A stretch of 64,000 nt of DNA from Aliidiomarina soli (GCF_003986975.1 NZ_PIPO01000002.1:542047-606046), one strand, 5' to 3'; counted from the first letter of the stretch, positions 50,097-58,775 are shown. The notes: generated from the sequence alone by a model not told the origin. Numbers and translations: made by a program.

Positions 50097-51896
50097 ATGG
50101 CAGATGCAAAAGAAGTTAAAGTCCCCGACGTCGGTGGCGAAGAAGTCGAAGTCATTGAGGTACTGGTCAGCAAAGGTGACAGCATTGACGCTGAAGACTC
50201 GCTGATTACCGTTGAAAGCGATAAAGCGTCAATGGATATTCCAGCACCTTTTGGCGGCACCGTCGAGGACCTTAAAGTCCAGGTGGGCGACAAAATTAAA
50301 GAGGGCGACCTGCTGGCGATGATCGCCGAGGCGGGTGGTTCGGATGAGGACGATTCTGACAAATCTTCAGGCGAAGACAAATCAGAGGATGAAAAATCTT
50401 CAAACGAAGATAAATCATCTGATGAAGACGATTCATCTGAAGATACAACGTCGGACGACGATGATTCAGCAGACGAAAAATCGTCAGGTGACGAGTCCGG
50501 TGGCTCCGAAGTTATCGACGTTGAAGTACCGGATATCGGTGAAGACGGCGAAGTTGAAGTGATTGAAGTACTGATCAAAGAAGGCGACACGGTTGAAGCC
50601 GAAGACGGCCTGATCACCCTGGAAACTGACAAAGCCACCATGGACGTGCCTTGCCCACAAGGCGGTACGGTCAAAGAAGTGCTGGTGAAAGAAGGTGACA
50701 AGGTTAAGCAGGGCTCGCTGGTGATTAAGCTGGAAGTCAAAGGCTCCGGGTCGTCAGACTCAGGTTCAGGTGACTCGAAAGCGAAAAGCGATAGCAGCAG
50801 TGCCAGCAGCTCAAGCAAGTCGTCAACTGAAGATTCAAAAGAAGATAAAAAATCTTCAAACGAAGATAAAGACAGTGGCAAAAGTGAAGGCAAGAGCGAA
50901 ACTCACAGCTCGCGTTCACGCAAGCCGCCAGTACCGGATCACCCGCTTGGGCGCAAAGGGCAGAGCGATGGCATTGTCCACGCGTCACCGTCAGTGCGCC
51001 GTGTGGCCCGCGAATTCGGTGTCGACTTAAGCCAAGTGAAAGGTAGTGGACCGAAAGACCGCATCCTGAAAGAAGACGTGCAGCAGTTTGTGAAATACGA
51101 ACTGTCACGGCCGAAAGCCTCAGCAGCACCGGGTACCGGTGGTGAAGGTGGCCTGCAGGTCATCGCGCAGCCGAAAGTCGACTTTGAGAAGTTCGGTGAA
51201 GTCGAGAAAGTCCAGATGTCACGCATTCAGCGTATTTCCGGACCGAATCTGCACCGCAACTGGGTCACTATTCCACACGTGACGCAGTTTGACGAAGCGG
51301 ACATTACTGAGCTCGAAAGCTTCCGGAAGTCGGAGAACGAATACCAGGCGAAAATTAAGTCTGGCATGAAGTTCACCCCGCTGGTGTTTATCATGAAAGC
51401 CTGTGCTCAGGCACTGCGCGAATATCCGGTGTTCAACTCGTCGCTGCACGAAGACGGCGAACACCTGATCATGAAAAAATACGTCAACATCGGTATTGCT
51501 GTAGACACGCCAAATGGTCTGGTCGTGCCGGTGGTGCGTGATGTCGACAAGAAAGGCATCAAGCAGCTGACCGAAGAGTTATCAGAGATCAGCGTCAAAG
51601 CGCGTGACGGCAAGCTTAAAGCGGCTGACATGCAGGGTGGATGCTTCTCGATTTCAAGCTTAGGTGGTATCGGCGGTACCGCATTCACACCAATCGTGAA
51701 TGCACCGGACGTGGCTATCTTAGGCGTGTCGAAAAGCGAAATGAAGCCAGTGTGGAACGGCAGCGAGTTTGTGCCGCGACTGAAACTGCCACTGAGCCTG
51801 TCCTACGACCATCGTGTCATTGACGGCGCAGTCGCCGCGCGGTTCACTACGTATCTGAACCACGCGCTGTCTGATATTCGCAAGCTACTGCTGTAG
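50097..51896 (+). CDS. aceF: Dihydrolipoyl acetyltransferase, E2 of pyruvate dehydrogenase
   Basis: 599 aa. Two lipoyl domains (about 5-78 and 137-212), with lipoylated lysines in ESDKASMDIP and ETDKATMDVP; then a peripheral-subunit-binding domain (about 294-330, ASPSVRRVAREFGVDLSQVKGSGPKDRILKED) and the catalytic domain ending in LSYDHRVIDGA (active-site His/Asp). The linkers are unusual: the first (about 78-137) is almost wholly Asp, Glu, Ser and Lys, and the second is Ser/Lys-rich, instead of the Ala/Pro linkers of E. coli. Confidence 0.97.
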   Translation: MADAKEVKVPDVGGEEVEVIEVLVSKGDSIDAEDSLITVESDKASMDIPAPFGGTVEDLKVQVGDKIKEGDLLAMIAEAGGSDEDDSDKSSGEDKSEDEKSSNEDKSSDEDDSSEDTTSDDDDSADEKSSGDESGGSEVIDVEVPDIGEDGEVEVIEVLIKEGDTVEAEDGLITLETDKATMDVPCPQGGTVKEVLVKEGDKVKQGSLVIKLEVKGSGSSDSGSGDSKAKSDSSSASSSSKSSTEDSKEDKKSSNEDKDSGKSEGKSETHSSRSRKPPVPDHPLGRKGQSDGIVHASPSVRRVAREFGVDLSQVKGSGPKDRILKEDVQQFVKYELSRPKASAAPGTGGEGGLQVIAQPKVDFEKFGEVEKVQMSRIQRISGPNLHRNWVTIPHVTQFDEADITELESFRKSENEYQAKIKSGMKFTPLVFIMKACAQALREYPVFNSSLHEDGEHLIMKKYVNIGIAVDTPNGLVVPVVRDVDKKGIKQLTEELSEISVKARDGKLKAADMQGGCFSISSLGGIGGTAFTPIVNAPDVAILGVSKSEMKPVWNGSEFVPRLKLPLSLSYDHRVIDGAVAARFTTYLNHALSDIRKLLL

Positions 51897-51902
51897 TGAT
51901 TG

Positions 51903-51931
51903 AAAAGCCGCCTGTGATTGAGGCGGCTTTT
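51903..51931 (+). terminator. aceF terminator
   Basis: 11-bp stem AAAAGCCGCCT / AGGCGGCTTTT with 7-nt loop, directly after the aceF stop codon. Confidence 0.85.
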
Positions 51932-52126
51932 GTCCGTTCGCTGCCGTCATTCGAGCGAATTAGGCGGCGAATGGACAAGACGTTGGATTAAATTCTCGGT
52001 ACAATATTGCCCACTTCGCGCAATTTGTATCTATATGTACAAAATTTTGGACTAACAGGTTGCTTACCGGATGAGCGGGTCAATTAAGTACCCGGGTAAG
52101 TTAAACGGTTAACTATAGGGGTCATC
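51932..52126. other. aceF-lpdA intergenic region
   Basis: Begins with an imperfect inverted repeat (GTCCGTTCGCTGCC at about 51933 and GGCGGCGAATGGAC at about 51963; 12 of 14 positions pair). A TACAAT at 52000-52005 could be a -10 element for lpdA, but no good -35 lies 17 bp upstream. lpdA is therefore probably transcribed on its own. Confidence 0.5.
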
Positions 52127-53551
52127 ATGAGTAACGAGATTAAAACTCAGGTTGTAGTGCTGGGCGCAGGACCTGGCGGGTATTCAGCAGCATTCCGCGC
52201 GGCCGATTTAGGCCTCGACGTGGTATTGGTTGAACGTTACAGCACCTTAGGCGGTGTTTGCTTAAACGTTGGTTGTATTCCTTCAAAAGCACTACTGCAT
52301 TTAGCCAAGCACATCGAAGATTCCAAGCACATGGGCGACCATGGTGTAACCTTCGGCGAACCTAAGATCGACCTGGACAAAATTCGCGCGCACAAAGAAA
52401 AAGTAGTCGGCCAGTTAACCGGCGGCCTCGACCAGATGTCGAAAATGCGTAAAGTGAAAGTAGTTACCGGTAAAGGTGAATTCACCGGCGCCAACGAACT
52501 GAAAGTGTCTGGCGACAAAGAGACCACTATCAAGTTTGACAACGCCATTATCGCAGCCGGCTCACAGCCAGTCGAACTGCCGTTCATTCCACATGAAGAC
52601 GAGCGTATCTGGGACTCAACCAGCGCACTTGAGTTGCCATTCGTACCAGAGAAAATGCTGATTCTTGGTGGTGGTATCATCGGTCTGGAAATGGGCTGTG
52701 TCTACAGCGCACTGGGCTCGAAACTGGACGTGGTTGAGTTCATGGACCAGCTGATCCCAGCGGCCGACAAAGACCTGATCAAAGTCTTCACCAAAGAAAT
52801 GAAAACCAAGTATGAAAACATCATGCTTGAAACCAAAGTAACTAAAGTTGAAGCCAAGAAAGACGGCATCCACGTTACCTTTGAAGGCAAAAACGCACCA
52901 GACAAGCCAGTTAAGTACGACGCGGTTCTGGTCGCGGTTGGCCGTACTCCAAACGGTAACAAAATCGGTGCTGACAAAGCCGGCATTGAAGTTGACGACA
53001 AAGGCTTTATCAAAACCGATAACCAGCTGCGCACCAGCGCTGACAACATCTTCGCCATTGGTGACATCATTGGTCAGCCAATGCTGGCGCACAAAGCCAC
53101 TCACGAAGGCCACGTAGCGGCTGAGAACATCGCAGGCAAGAAGCACTTCTTCGAACCTAAGGTGATTCCTTCTATTGCGTACACCGACCCGGAAGTGTGC
53201 TGGGCAGGTTTGACCGAGAAAGAAGCCAAAGAGCAGGGCGTTAAGTACGAAGCTGTAACCTTCCCATGGTCAGCATCGGGCCGTGCCATTGCGTCAAACT
53301 CAACCAATGGTTTCACCAAGCTGATTTTCGATAAAGAAAACGACCGCTTGATTGGTGGCGCAGTTGTTGGCTCACACGCTGGCGAACTGATGGGCGAAAT
53401 CTGCCTGGCCATCGAAATGGGCAGCGACGCCGAAGACATCGCGCTGACCGTTCATGCTCACCCAACGCTGCATGAATCAGTTGGCCTTGCCGCTGAAATG
53501 TACGAAGGTTCAATCACTGACTTGCCGAACAAAAAGGCGAAGAAGAAGTAA
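52127..53551 (+). CDS. lpdA: Dihydrolipoamide dehydrogenase, E3
   Basis: 474-aa FAD flavoprotein that reoxidises the lipoyl groups of pyruvate and 2-oxoglutarate dehydrogenases. FAD site VVLGAGPGGYSAAFRAADLG, redox disulfide GGVCLNVGCIPSK, NAD site LILGGGIIGLEMGCVY, FAIGDIIG, and the C-terminal HAHPTLHES with the catalytic His. Ends with a strong terminator, after which the cassette array begins. Confidence 0.98.
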   Translation: MSNEIKTQVVVLGAGPGGYSAAFRAADLGLDVVLVERYSTLGGVCLNVGCIPSKALLHLAKHIEDSKHMGDHGVTFGEPKIDLDKIRAHKEKVVGQLTGGLDQMSKMRKVKVVTGKGEFTGANELKVSGDKETTIKFDNAIIAAGSQPVELPFIPHEDERIWDSTSALELPFVPEKMLILGGGIIGLEMGCVYSALGSKLDVVEFMDQLIPAADKDLIKVFTKEMKTKYENIMLETKVTKVEAKKDGIHVTFEGKNAPDKPVKYDAVLVAVGRTPNGNKIGADKAGIEVDDKGFIKTDNQLRTSADNIFAIGDIIGQPMLAHKATHEGHVAAENIAGKKHFFEPKVIPSIAYTDPEVCWAGLTEKEAKEQGVKYEAVTFPWSASGRAIASNSTNGFTKLIFDKENDRLIGGAVVGSHAGELMGEICLAIEMGSDAEDIALTVHAHPTLHESVGLAAEMYEGSITDLPNKKAKKK

Positions 53552-53586
53552 CCTTTAGCTTACTTTCAGTTTAGGTATGAACCTAA

Positions 53587-53614
53587 AAACCCAACCAATC
53601 GGTTGGGTTTTTTT
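53587..53614 (+). terminator. lpdA terminator
   Basis: 10-bp stem AAACCCAACC / GGTTGGGTTT with a 4-nt AATC loop and a T tract. Last core-genome element before the cassette array. Confidence 0.92.
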
Positions 53615-53924
53615 ATGCCCGCGGCCCGGCAAGTGTCAGGGTTGCAATCGCAAAGTGAACCTTATAATCTGGATTTTCAACTTAACGAAATAATTACAAT
53701 TGCCCTCCGCATGCAGCCTGCTTTAACGGATTAGAGCGTACAGCCCCATCTACCTCTGTTCAATTTCAGCACCCGCATGATCGAATCTGCGTAGCTCTTA
53801 GCAGGGGCGGTAGCGTGGGCGCTATAACCTGCATACGGCTACAAATGGGATAAGGAAAATAACCATGTTCAAAACATCTCGTCTTGCGGTGCCAGTTGGG
53901 TTCGAGGTTGAAAGCCCTATTGGC
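53615..53924. other. Region between lpdA and the cassette array
   Basis: About 310 bp where an integrase gene or attI would be expected. Neither strand holds an ORF with tyrosine-recombinase features; a 65-codon minus-strand frame has none. A CTATAAC near 53822-53828 and a GTTATAA at 53925-53931 might be the ends of an old recombination site, but the segment between them does not fold clearly like an attC. Confidence 0.4.
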
Positions 53925-53939
53925 GTTATAAACACTTAA
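53865..53939 (+). CDS. Possible 24-codon leader ORF at the array boundary
   Basis: ATG at 53865 after an AGGAAA ribosome site; the peptide starts MFKTSRLAVPVGFEV and ends GVINT. It reads through the putative boundary GTTATAA (53925-53931) and stops 15 bp before the first cassette gene. Class 1 integrons have a similar short frame (ORF-11 in attI1) that helps translate the first cassette, so a comparable role is conceivable. Coding is not proven. Confidence 0.3.
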   Translation: MFKTSRLAVPVGFEVESPIGVINT

Positions 53940-53953
53940 ACGGAGACAATAGA

Positions 53954-54655
53954 TTGTCATCAAATAACGAAGGTTTTAAGGACTCGGAAACGCTGACGGC
54001 CTGGGTTCGATACATGCTGTATGCTCAGATTATCGTTGTCTTAGTTTCTATGGCATCGAACTACTTCGAGTATCAGTTATTACTCGACTATCAAAGTGGA
54101 AACTACGTATCCCGGGAGCAAGCCGAGGCAGATGGAGCAGCTAATGACTACCGCCAGAGTCTGGTTGGATTTCTCTTTCTAATTATTTTTGCAGTCTCCG
54201 GCTTCATGATACTGCGTTGGATCCATAGAGCTAATCATAACGCTAGAGCCCTGGGTGCGAACAATATGAGATTCTCACCAGGTTGGTCCATAGGATTCTA
54301 CTTTATACCCGTTCTGGCGTTATGGAAGCCATACCAGGCCATGAAGGAAATATGGCAGGCCAGCAAAAAGCCCTCCGACTGGGAGTCACAATATACAAGC
54401 GGAATAGTGCAACTTTGGTGGCTGGTATGGCTTGCTTCAAGTTTTCTTGGCTACGCACTTCTCAGGAGTGCTATGCGGGTAGAAGACCTTCAGGATCTAA
54501 TTAATCTCAATATTTTCGACCAGGTTGGCTGTGTCTTAAGTATCTTCCTGGCGCTGATTTTCCTAAACATCGTAAAACGAATTCATAATTTTCAAACCAG
54601 CCATCTCGCAAGTACGCATAACGAGATGCAGGCGACACCTGCAAGCGTTGGATAA
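53954..54655 (+). CDS. Cassette 1: DUF4328-type membrane protein
   Basis: 233 aa, TTG start 7 nt after GGAGA. Hydrophobic helices at about 22-42, 70-90, 110-125, 148-170 and 185-210. The motif IHRANHNARALGANNMRFSPGWSIGFYFIPVLALWKPYQAM is the DUF4328 signature (function unknown). It is the first gene of the array, so it could be expressed from upstream sequence. About 105 bp of unexplained sequence separates it from its attC. Confidence 0.75.
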   Translation: MSSNNEGFKDSETLTAWVRYMLYAQIIVVLVSMASNYFEYQLLLDYQSGNYVSREQAEADGAANDYRQSLVGFLFLIIFAVSGFMILRWIHRANHNARALGANNMRFSPGWSIGFYFIPVLALWKPYQAMKEIWQASKKPSDWESQYTSGIVQLWWLVWLASSFLGYALLRSAMRVEDLQDLINLNIFDQVGCVLSIFLALIFLNIVKRIHNFQTSHLASTHNEMQATPASVG

Positions 54656-54761
54656 TTGGTTATTTGAAGAAAATTATTTTGTTTTACGATACATGAATAT
54701 GTATGGCGGTTGTGCTGCATCATCGGTTTCAATTCCGGCAGAGCAAATCGTTGAAGAATAA
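54656..54761. other. Non-coding tail of cassette 1
   Basis: 106 bp between the DUF4328 stop and the attC. It contains only a 22-codon frame (54693-54761, MNMYGGCAASS...), which may be the leftover end of another gene. Confidence 0.35.
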
Positions 54762-54841
54762 GCATAACAAACGCCTTAGACATCGCGGCCTTCGGCCGCT
54801 GGACTCGCAATAAGTTGCTCGCGTTTGGGCGGGCGTTATGT
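54762..54841 (+). other. attC site 1
   Basis: GCATAAC (54762-54768) to GTTATGT (54835-54841), 80 bp, inner hairpin GCGGCC-TTC-GGCCGC. Confidence 0.9.
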
Positions 54842-54874
54842 GCGCACGGTTTACAGGTAATCGAGGAAAACTTG

Positions 54875-55276
54875 ATGACTGATTATTCTGGCTCTTGCCT
54901 GTGTGGCAATGCGAAATTTGAAGTGCAAGGGAACTTTGATGGCTTTTACCTGTGTCATTGTCAGCATTGCCAAAAGGATACCGGGTCTGCTCATGCGGCA
55001 AATCTATTTTCGAGCTCAGCCAAGTTGACCTGGTTGGCGGGTTCAGATTCTGTGACTACTTTCACGCTCCCAGGCACTCGCCACAAGAAAAGTTTTTGTA
55101 AGTTCTGCGGTTCCGCATTGCCAATCATTCACGAGGTGGGGCTACTCGCCATTCCCGCCGGGTGTTTGGATACGGAGGTCTCTATGTCACCAACAGCTCA
55201 CATCTTTACATCTAGCAAAGCTGTTTGGGATAAAGGTTTAGGTGATGTGCCAGAATTCGAGGGGCTGCCAGAGTGA
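54875..55276 (+). CDS. Cassette 2: GFA/CENP-V-fold zinc protein
   Basis: 133 aa. Zinc-binding cysteines are visible: C8 and C10 (SCLCG), C27, C29 and C32 (CHCQHC), C75 and C78 (CKFCG). This is the glutathione-dependent formaldehyde-activating (GFA) fold; true GFA activity is doubtful for the family as a whole. ATG 54875 with GAGG 9 nt upstream; a longer frame runs into the previous attC and is rejected. Confidence 0.85.
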   Translation: MTDYSGSCLCGNAKFEVQGNFDGFYLCHCQHCQKDTGSAHAANLFSSSAKLTWLAGSDSVTTFTLPGTRHKKSFCKFCGSALPIIHEVGLLAIPAGCLDTEVSMSPTAHIFTSSKAVWDKGLGDVPEFEGLPE

Positions 55277-55285
55277 GCAGCTGTC

Positions 55286-55359
55286 ACATAACAAGCCGTG
55301 GCAGTTCGCGCTTATCGACGCCGGACTCGCTACGCTCGCGCTGCACAGGGGCGTTATGT
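55286..55359 (+). other. attC site 2
   Basis: ACATAAC (55286-55292) to GTTATGT (55353-55359), 74 bp. Confidence 0.9.
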
Positions 55360-55373
55360 AATTGGGAGAGTCT

Positions 55374-56000
55374 GTGGCTAGATCAGTAGAGCCAATGTCG
55401 GATGGCCTGCTAAGGCAAAGGAGAAATCTATTTGCGTTGTCGGCACTAATATGGTTTTTAAAATTTGGTGAAGTTGAAATTGACAAGCTAAGTTTTCTGG
55501 GTATCGAATTTAAGACGTTTTCTAATCCAGATGCTATCTATGTAGCGATCTGGTTGGCTTGGTTCTATTTTGCTTTTCGATATTATCAGTATTTTGTACA
55601 AGAAGGGTTTCCAAAGCTCTATGCTGCGTATACAGACCTCTTGGATGAAATATGTGCACCAAAGGTTACCCGATTAGTTCGAAAAGAATACCCCAACGAC
55701 TTTAGGGAAGACTGCGGATACCGGACACTTAAGAAATGGAAATGGGTATACCACGGCCAACAGCAGACAGGACAAGATAAAGGCTCTGGAGAAATGACTG
55801 TCGAAAACTTCGAAATGCAGTTTTCTCCTTGGTGGCTTTGGAAAGAGATATTATGGTCAATTTGGCACATAGTAATAAATAGAAGCGTAGTAACAGACTA
55901 TATTCTCCCAATTCTATTGGCTCTATATATCTTGGTTACTGCATGGTCAGGCTGGGAAGGGGGAATATCTGAAATCTATCAACGCAGTGCAATTACATAA
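55374..56000 (+). CDS. Cassette 3: membrane protein of unknown function
   Basis: 208 aa. GTG start 6 nt after a GGAG that overlaps the end of attC 2. Hydrophobic helices at about 18-32, 55-75 and 178-197, with a polar middle (about 80-150). I do not recognise a family. Its last codons (SAIT) run into the next attC, and the stop is the TAA of ACATAAC. Confidence 0.65.
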   Translation: MARSVEPMSDGLLRQRRNLFALSALIWFLKFGEVEIDKLSFLGIEFKTFSNPDAIYVAIWLAWFYFAFRYYQYFVQEGFPKLYAAYTDLLDEICAPKVTRLVRKEYPNDFREDCGYRTLKKWKWVYHGQQQTGQDKGSGEMTVENFEMQFSPWWLWKEILWSIWHIVINRSVVTDYILPILLALYILVTAWSGWEGGISEIYQRSAIT

Positions 56001-56054
56001 CAAGTTTGTGAAAAGGACGCTCCTGACGTCGCGCCTTTTACAAAAGCGTTATGC
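55995..56054 (+). other. attC site 3
   Basis: ACATAAC (55995-56001) to GTTATGC (56048-56054), 60 bp; closely related in sequence to attC site 13. Confidence 0.9.
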
Positions 56055-56075
56055 ATTACCCCACGAGGAACTCCG

Positions 56076-56636
56076 ATGAAGAAAGAAAGATCTCTAGATG
56101 AGCAAAGAGACGAATTTGCTCGGCGTCGCCTGATAGCGACTCCAATCGCAGGAATGGTTGCATGGACTTTAATTGGAGTTAGCTCGCTTTTTCTTAGCCC
56201 CTTTGCGATTTCTTTGGTTCTTTTTGTAGCTACTGGTTCAATTGTCTATCTGGGGATGTTTATATCAAAGTTTACTGGCGAAAATTTCCTCGATAAAAGC
56301 AGGCCAAAGAATACTTTCGATACGCTCTTTTTATACTCAGTAGGCATGTCAGCTCTTGTATACGCCATTGCGATACCCTTCTTCCTGATTGATTACACCT
56401 CGTTGCCGCTTACCGTCGGAATTCTGACAGGGCTAATGTGGCTTCCGATTTCTTGGATCATTCGGCATTGGATTGGGCTAGTGCATGGAGTTGCCAGAAC
56501 AGTAGCAGTTTTATTGGTTTGGTACCTTTTTCCAGATCATCGATTTTTAGCTGTTTCTGCAGTAATTGTCTTGCTTTACGCTTTTGCAATACTGGTGCTC
56601 GAGAATAGGTGGCGGGGTGTGAGCCCAAATGCATAA
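56076..56636 (+). CDS. Cassette 4: multi-pass membrane protein (DUF7010-like)
   Basis: 186 aa with an N-terminal acidic/basic stretch (MKKERSLDEQRDEFARRR) and about six hydrophobic helices (25-45, 48-65, 85-108, 110-128, 133-150, 155-178). The pattern resembles small DUF7010-type proteins; this is a tentative call without a motif to anchor it. The stop is the TAA inside attC 4. Confidence 0.6.
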   Translation: MKKERSLDEQRDEFARRRLIATPIAGMVAWTLIGVSSLFLSPFAISLVLFVATGSIVYLGMFISKFTGENFLDKSRPKNTFDTLFLYSVGMSALVYAIAIPFFLIDYTSLPLTVGILTGLMWLPISWIIRHWIGLVHGVARTVAVLLVWYLFPDHRFLAVSAVIVLLYAFAILVLENRWRGVSPNA

Positions 56637-56705
56637 CAAGTCAATTAACTGCGCGCATGCGGCGCCGGACGTGCTAGCGCACGCCGGTTATTTCAGGTGT
56701 TAGCG
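56631..56705 (+). other. attC site 4
   Basis: GCATAAC (56631-56637) to GTTAGCG (56699-56705), 75 bp. Confidence 0.88.
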
Positions 56706-56724
56706 GCCTAGCCTAAGGAGAATC

Positions 56725-57129
56725 ATGGACAAACAATATTGGCTCGTAGGTGCGATGTGGGGTGGTTCAGATGATGCCCTGAAAGACTTCATTGTCCGTC
56801 AGTATTGGTATTGCTGGGACATTAACGAAGCAGCCGAATCAGATAGCAATGTTGGAAACTCCATAGCTACACAACGTGAACGATTCCGACAAATACGGCG
56901 CGGAGACCGCATCGCAGTAAAACGCATGCTTGGTCGTGGTTCTGCTGATATGGAAGTTCGTGCCTTAGGGGTAGTGCGCGACGTAGATTTTGAAGAGTGG
57001 CGCGTTTACGTTGATTGGTTAACTGATGATCAGTTTGCGCGAAAAGTGCCATTGCATGGCTGTACGGCTTCAATTCACGGGCCTTTCGACTCTAATGATG
57101 CGTGGGTTCAGAATGTGTTTTGTATATAA
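56725..57129 (+). CDS. Cassette 5: PUA/EVE-like protein
   Basis: 134 aa beginning YWLVGAMWGGSDDALKDFI, then FRQIRRGDRIAVKRMLGRG and VRALGVVRDV. This order (aromatic YW at the N-terminus, R-x-GD-x-IA, and a G-V turn) is like EVE/PUA-like domains, which recognise modified bases and occur in McrB-type defence proteins. No other domain is present. The fold assignment is an inference from pattern only. Confidence 0.5.
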   Translation: MDKQYWLVGAMWGGSDDALKDFIVRQYWYCWDINEAAESDSNVGNSIATQRERFRQIRRGDRIAVKRMLGRGSADMEVRALGVVRDVDFEEWRVYVDWLTDDQFARKVPLHGCTASIHGPFDSNDAWVQNVFCI

Positions 57130-57131
57130 AG

Positions 57132-57216
57132 CGCTAACAAGGCCAGTCACGGCGACGGTTACTGCATTGCGGCTTCGCTTCCATTCCGTAACCGCGCGTG
57201 CTGAGCGGCGTTAGGG
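57132..57216 (+). other. attC site 5
   Basis: CGCTAAC (57132-57138) to GTTAGGG (57210-57216), 85 bp; same subfamily as sites 6, 8 and 14. Confidence 0.9.
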
Positions 57217-57218
57217 CT

Positions 57219-57896
57219 ATGAAAAAAACTGAGATGACGTGGCGAAAGGTAACAGACTCTGACGGTAACGACGTTACAGAGGAATTGGAGGTTTTTGCCG
57301 ATATATATGGTTTGGAAAGAGCTGCGTCGGGCCGATACAGTCTCTTGCTGCTCTATGGTCTCTACTATTTGAGTAATGCTGGGCGTCTAAACCCTGCTAA
57401 AGTGATGGAAGAAATAAAGGCTCTTGAAGGTCTCCGCCAATCTAGCTGTACCAAACCCGCATCAATATTCAGACGCAATCAACCTCTAAGAGGTTTGTGG
57501 CATAAGCATTATCTTGAGGGCGGGATGTCATCAATGGCAATAAATCTTCAAAAAGGAATGAGAAAGTATGGCATTCCTTGTGCTAAGCGAATGGTTGAAG
57601 AAGCTCGAGAATCTGGCGAAGAAAGGTATTTTTCTGAAAAGGACGTGCTCTCTATTGCGCGTGATGTAGTGGAAGGAAACTGGAAGCGCCTGATGAAAGA
57701 GTCTGCGCTAACCGGGCAATGGATTATCTTCGCGCGACACGGTGGGAATAATTACTATCTGTGTGTAGCTAACCACACCACCGGAGACCAAAAGATTCGG
57801 GACCAAATTGATGCAATCTGCGTTCAGGAATTCCCGTTTCTAAAGAGAATTCTTTCGCCGCCAGCAGGTGCAAAGCATGATCTGGGCAATGAATGA
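57219..57896 (+). CDS. Cassette 6: protein of unknown function
   Basis: 225 aa, soluble. ATG 57219 lies 2 nt after the previous attC, whose AGGG end may serve as ribosome site; a longer frame reading back into attC 5 is rejected. The C-terminal half has QWIIFARHGGNNYYLCVANHT, a beta hairpin-like stretch; the middle is helical and basic. No family recognised. Confidence 0.6.
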   Translation: MKKTEMTWRKVTDSDGNDVTEELEVFADIYGLERAASGRYSLLLLYGLYYLSNAGRLNPAKVMEEIKALEGLRQSSCTKPASIFRRNQPLRGLWHKHYLEGGMSSMAINLQKGMRKYGIPCAKRMVEEARESGEERYFSEKDVLSIARDVVEGNWKRLMKESALTGQWIIFARHGGNNYYLCVANHTTGDQKIRDQIDAICVQEFPFLKRILSPPAGAKHDLGNE

Positions 57897-57899
57897 CTG

Positions 57900-57983
57900 C
57901 CCTAACAAGGCCAGGCAAGGCGACGTCTTTTTCGTTGCGGCTTCGCCTTCACTACAAAGCCGCACATGCTGGCGGCGTTATAC
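57900..57983 (+). other. attC site 6
   Basis: CCCTAAC (57900-57906) to GTTATAC (57977-57983), 84 bp. Confidence 0.9.
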
Positions 57984-58002
57984 CTAAACCCAAGAGACGA
58001 GC

Positions 58003-58665
58003 ATGGAAGAAATATTCAACGTCATATCAGAAAAGCCGGAGTATTTTGCATGGGCATTTGGTTTAATCAATGCGCTTTGGTTGGGTTTCGTGTATTTCAA
58101 TAAAAAGCGACATGAGAGTGAGCTTATAAAAATTAAACAATCCCTCGACCTTGATCTTCAGCGAAGGATGAAAGTTTTTGAGATGAAGGCCTCCCAATAT
58201 GAAGCCTACTTTCGACACATTGACAGTATTCATAATAGGCACAAAACGGACTATCAAGACGTTTTTATACCCATAATGAATAAATTCATGTCTTCTTATT
58301 TACAGGCTTCGACAAGCAATGATGAAGCCGCAGCTACGGCTGCAACCATTGAGTTTTCTGAGCAAATATCCAAAATAACTCACGATGGATTTCAAGAGCT
58401 TGGGGTTATTGAATCAGAAACAAATAGTCTTCGTTTGACAGCAAGTGATGAGGTTGCATTACTACTTGATGAAATTAAGGAGATTTACTCGGCCATGTTT
58501 ACTGCGTCGGGAAAAATGATGTCGGACCTGGTTCAGATAACCATTAATAACGACCAAGAGCTTGCTAATCAAAATCAAGCTGAGCTTTATCGTCTCGGAG
58601 AATTGGCAAAATCAAAATCTAAACAGCTTAGAGAGCAAATGAGAATTGACCTCAAGCAGATTTAG
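58003..58665 (+). CDS. Cassette 7: membrane-anchored coiled-coil protein
   Basis: 220 aa: one membrane helix (about 13-32, EYFAWAFGLINALWLGFVYF), then long helical segments (35-75, 110-215) rich in Q, E, K and S with coiled-coil character. Unknown function. Low-GC codon use unlike the core genes. Confidence 0.6.
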   Translation: MEEIFNVISEKPEYFAWAFGLINALWLGFVYFNKKRHESELIKIKQSLDLDLQRRMKVFEMKASQYEAYFRHIDSIHNRHKTDYQDVFIPIMNKFMSSYLQASTSNDEAAATAATIEFSEQISKITHDGFQELGVIESETNSLRLTASDEVALLLDEIKEIYSAMFTASGKMMSDLVQITINNDQELANQNQAELYRLGELAKSKSKQLREQMRIDLKQI

Positions 58666-58758
58666 GTATAACAAACGGCTGTTGTCGCACCTTCGGGGCT
58701 GGGACGGCCTCTCCGCCGCTGCGCGGCTACAAGTCCGCCCCAAAGCCGGGCGTTAGGG
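58666..58758 (+). other. attC site 7
   Basis: GTATAAC (58666-58672) to GTTAGGG (58752-58758), 93 bp. Confidence 0.88.
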
Positions 58759-58775
58759 ATACGGATATCAGAACC

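Noticed and set aside
50066..50893. 275-codon minus-strand frame rich in Ser
   Set aside because: Antisense of the aceF lipoyl and acidic linker region; produced by repetitive GA-rich codons.
53822..53931. Candidate attC or attI between CTATAAC and GTTATAA
   Set aside because: The inner arms do not pair convincingly; kept only as a possible boundary mark.
53766..53963. Possible integrase remnant upstream of the array (minus strand)
   Set aside because: The 65 codons show none of the tyrosine recombinase boxes (R...HxxR...Y) or the integron-integrase patch.
54815..54874. Extended start of the GFA-like gene
   Set aside because: Would begin inside attC 1; ATG 54875 has a proper ribosome site.
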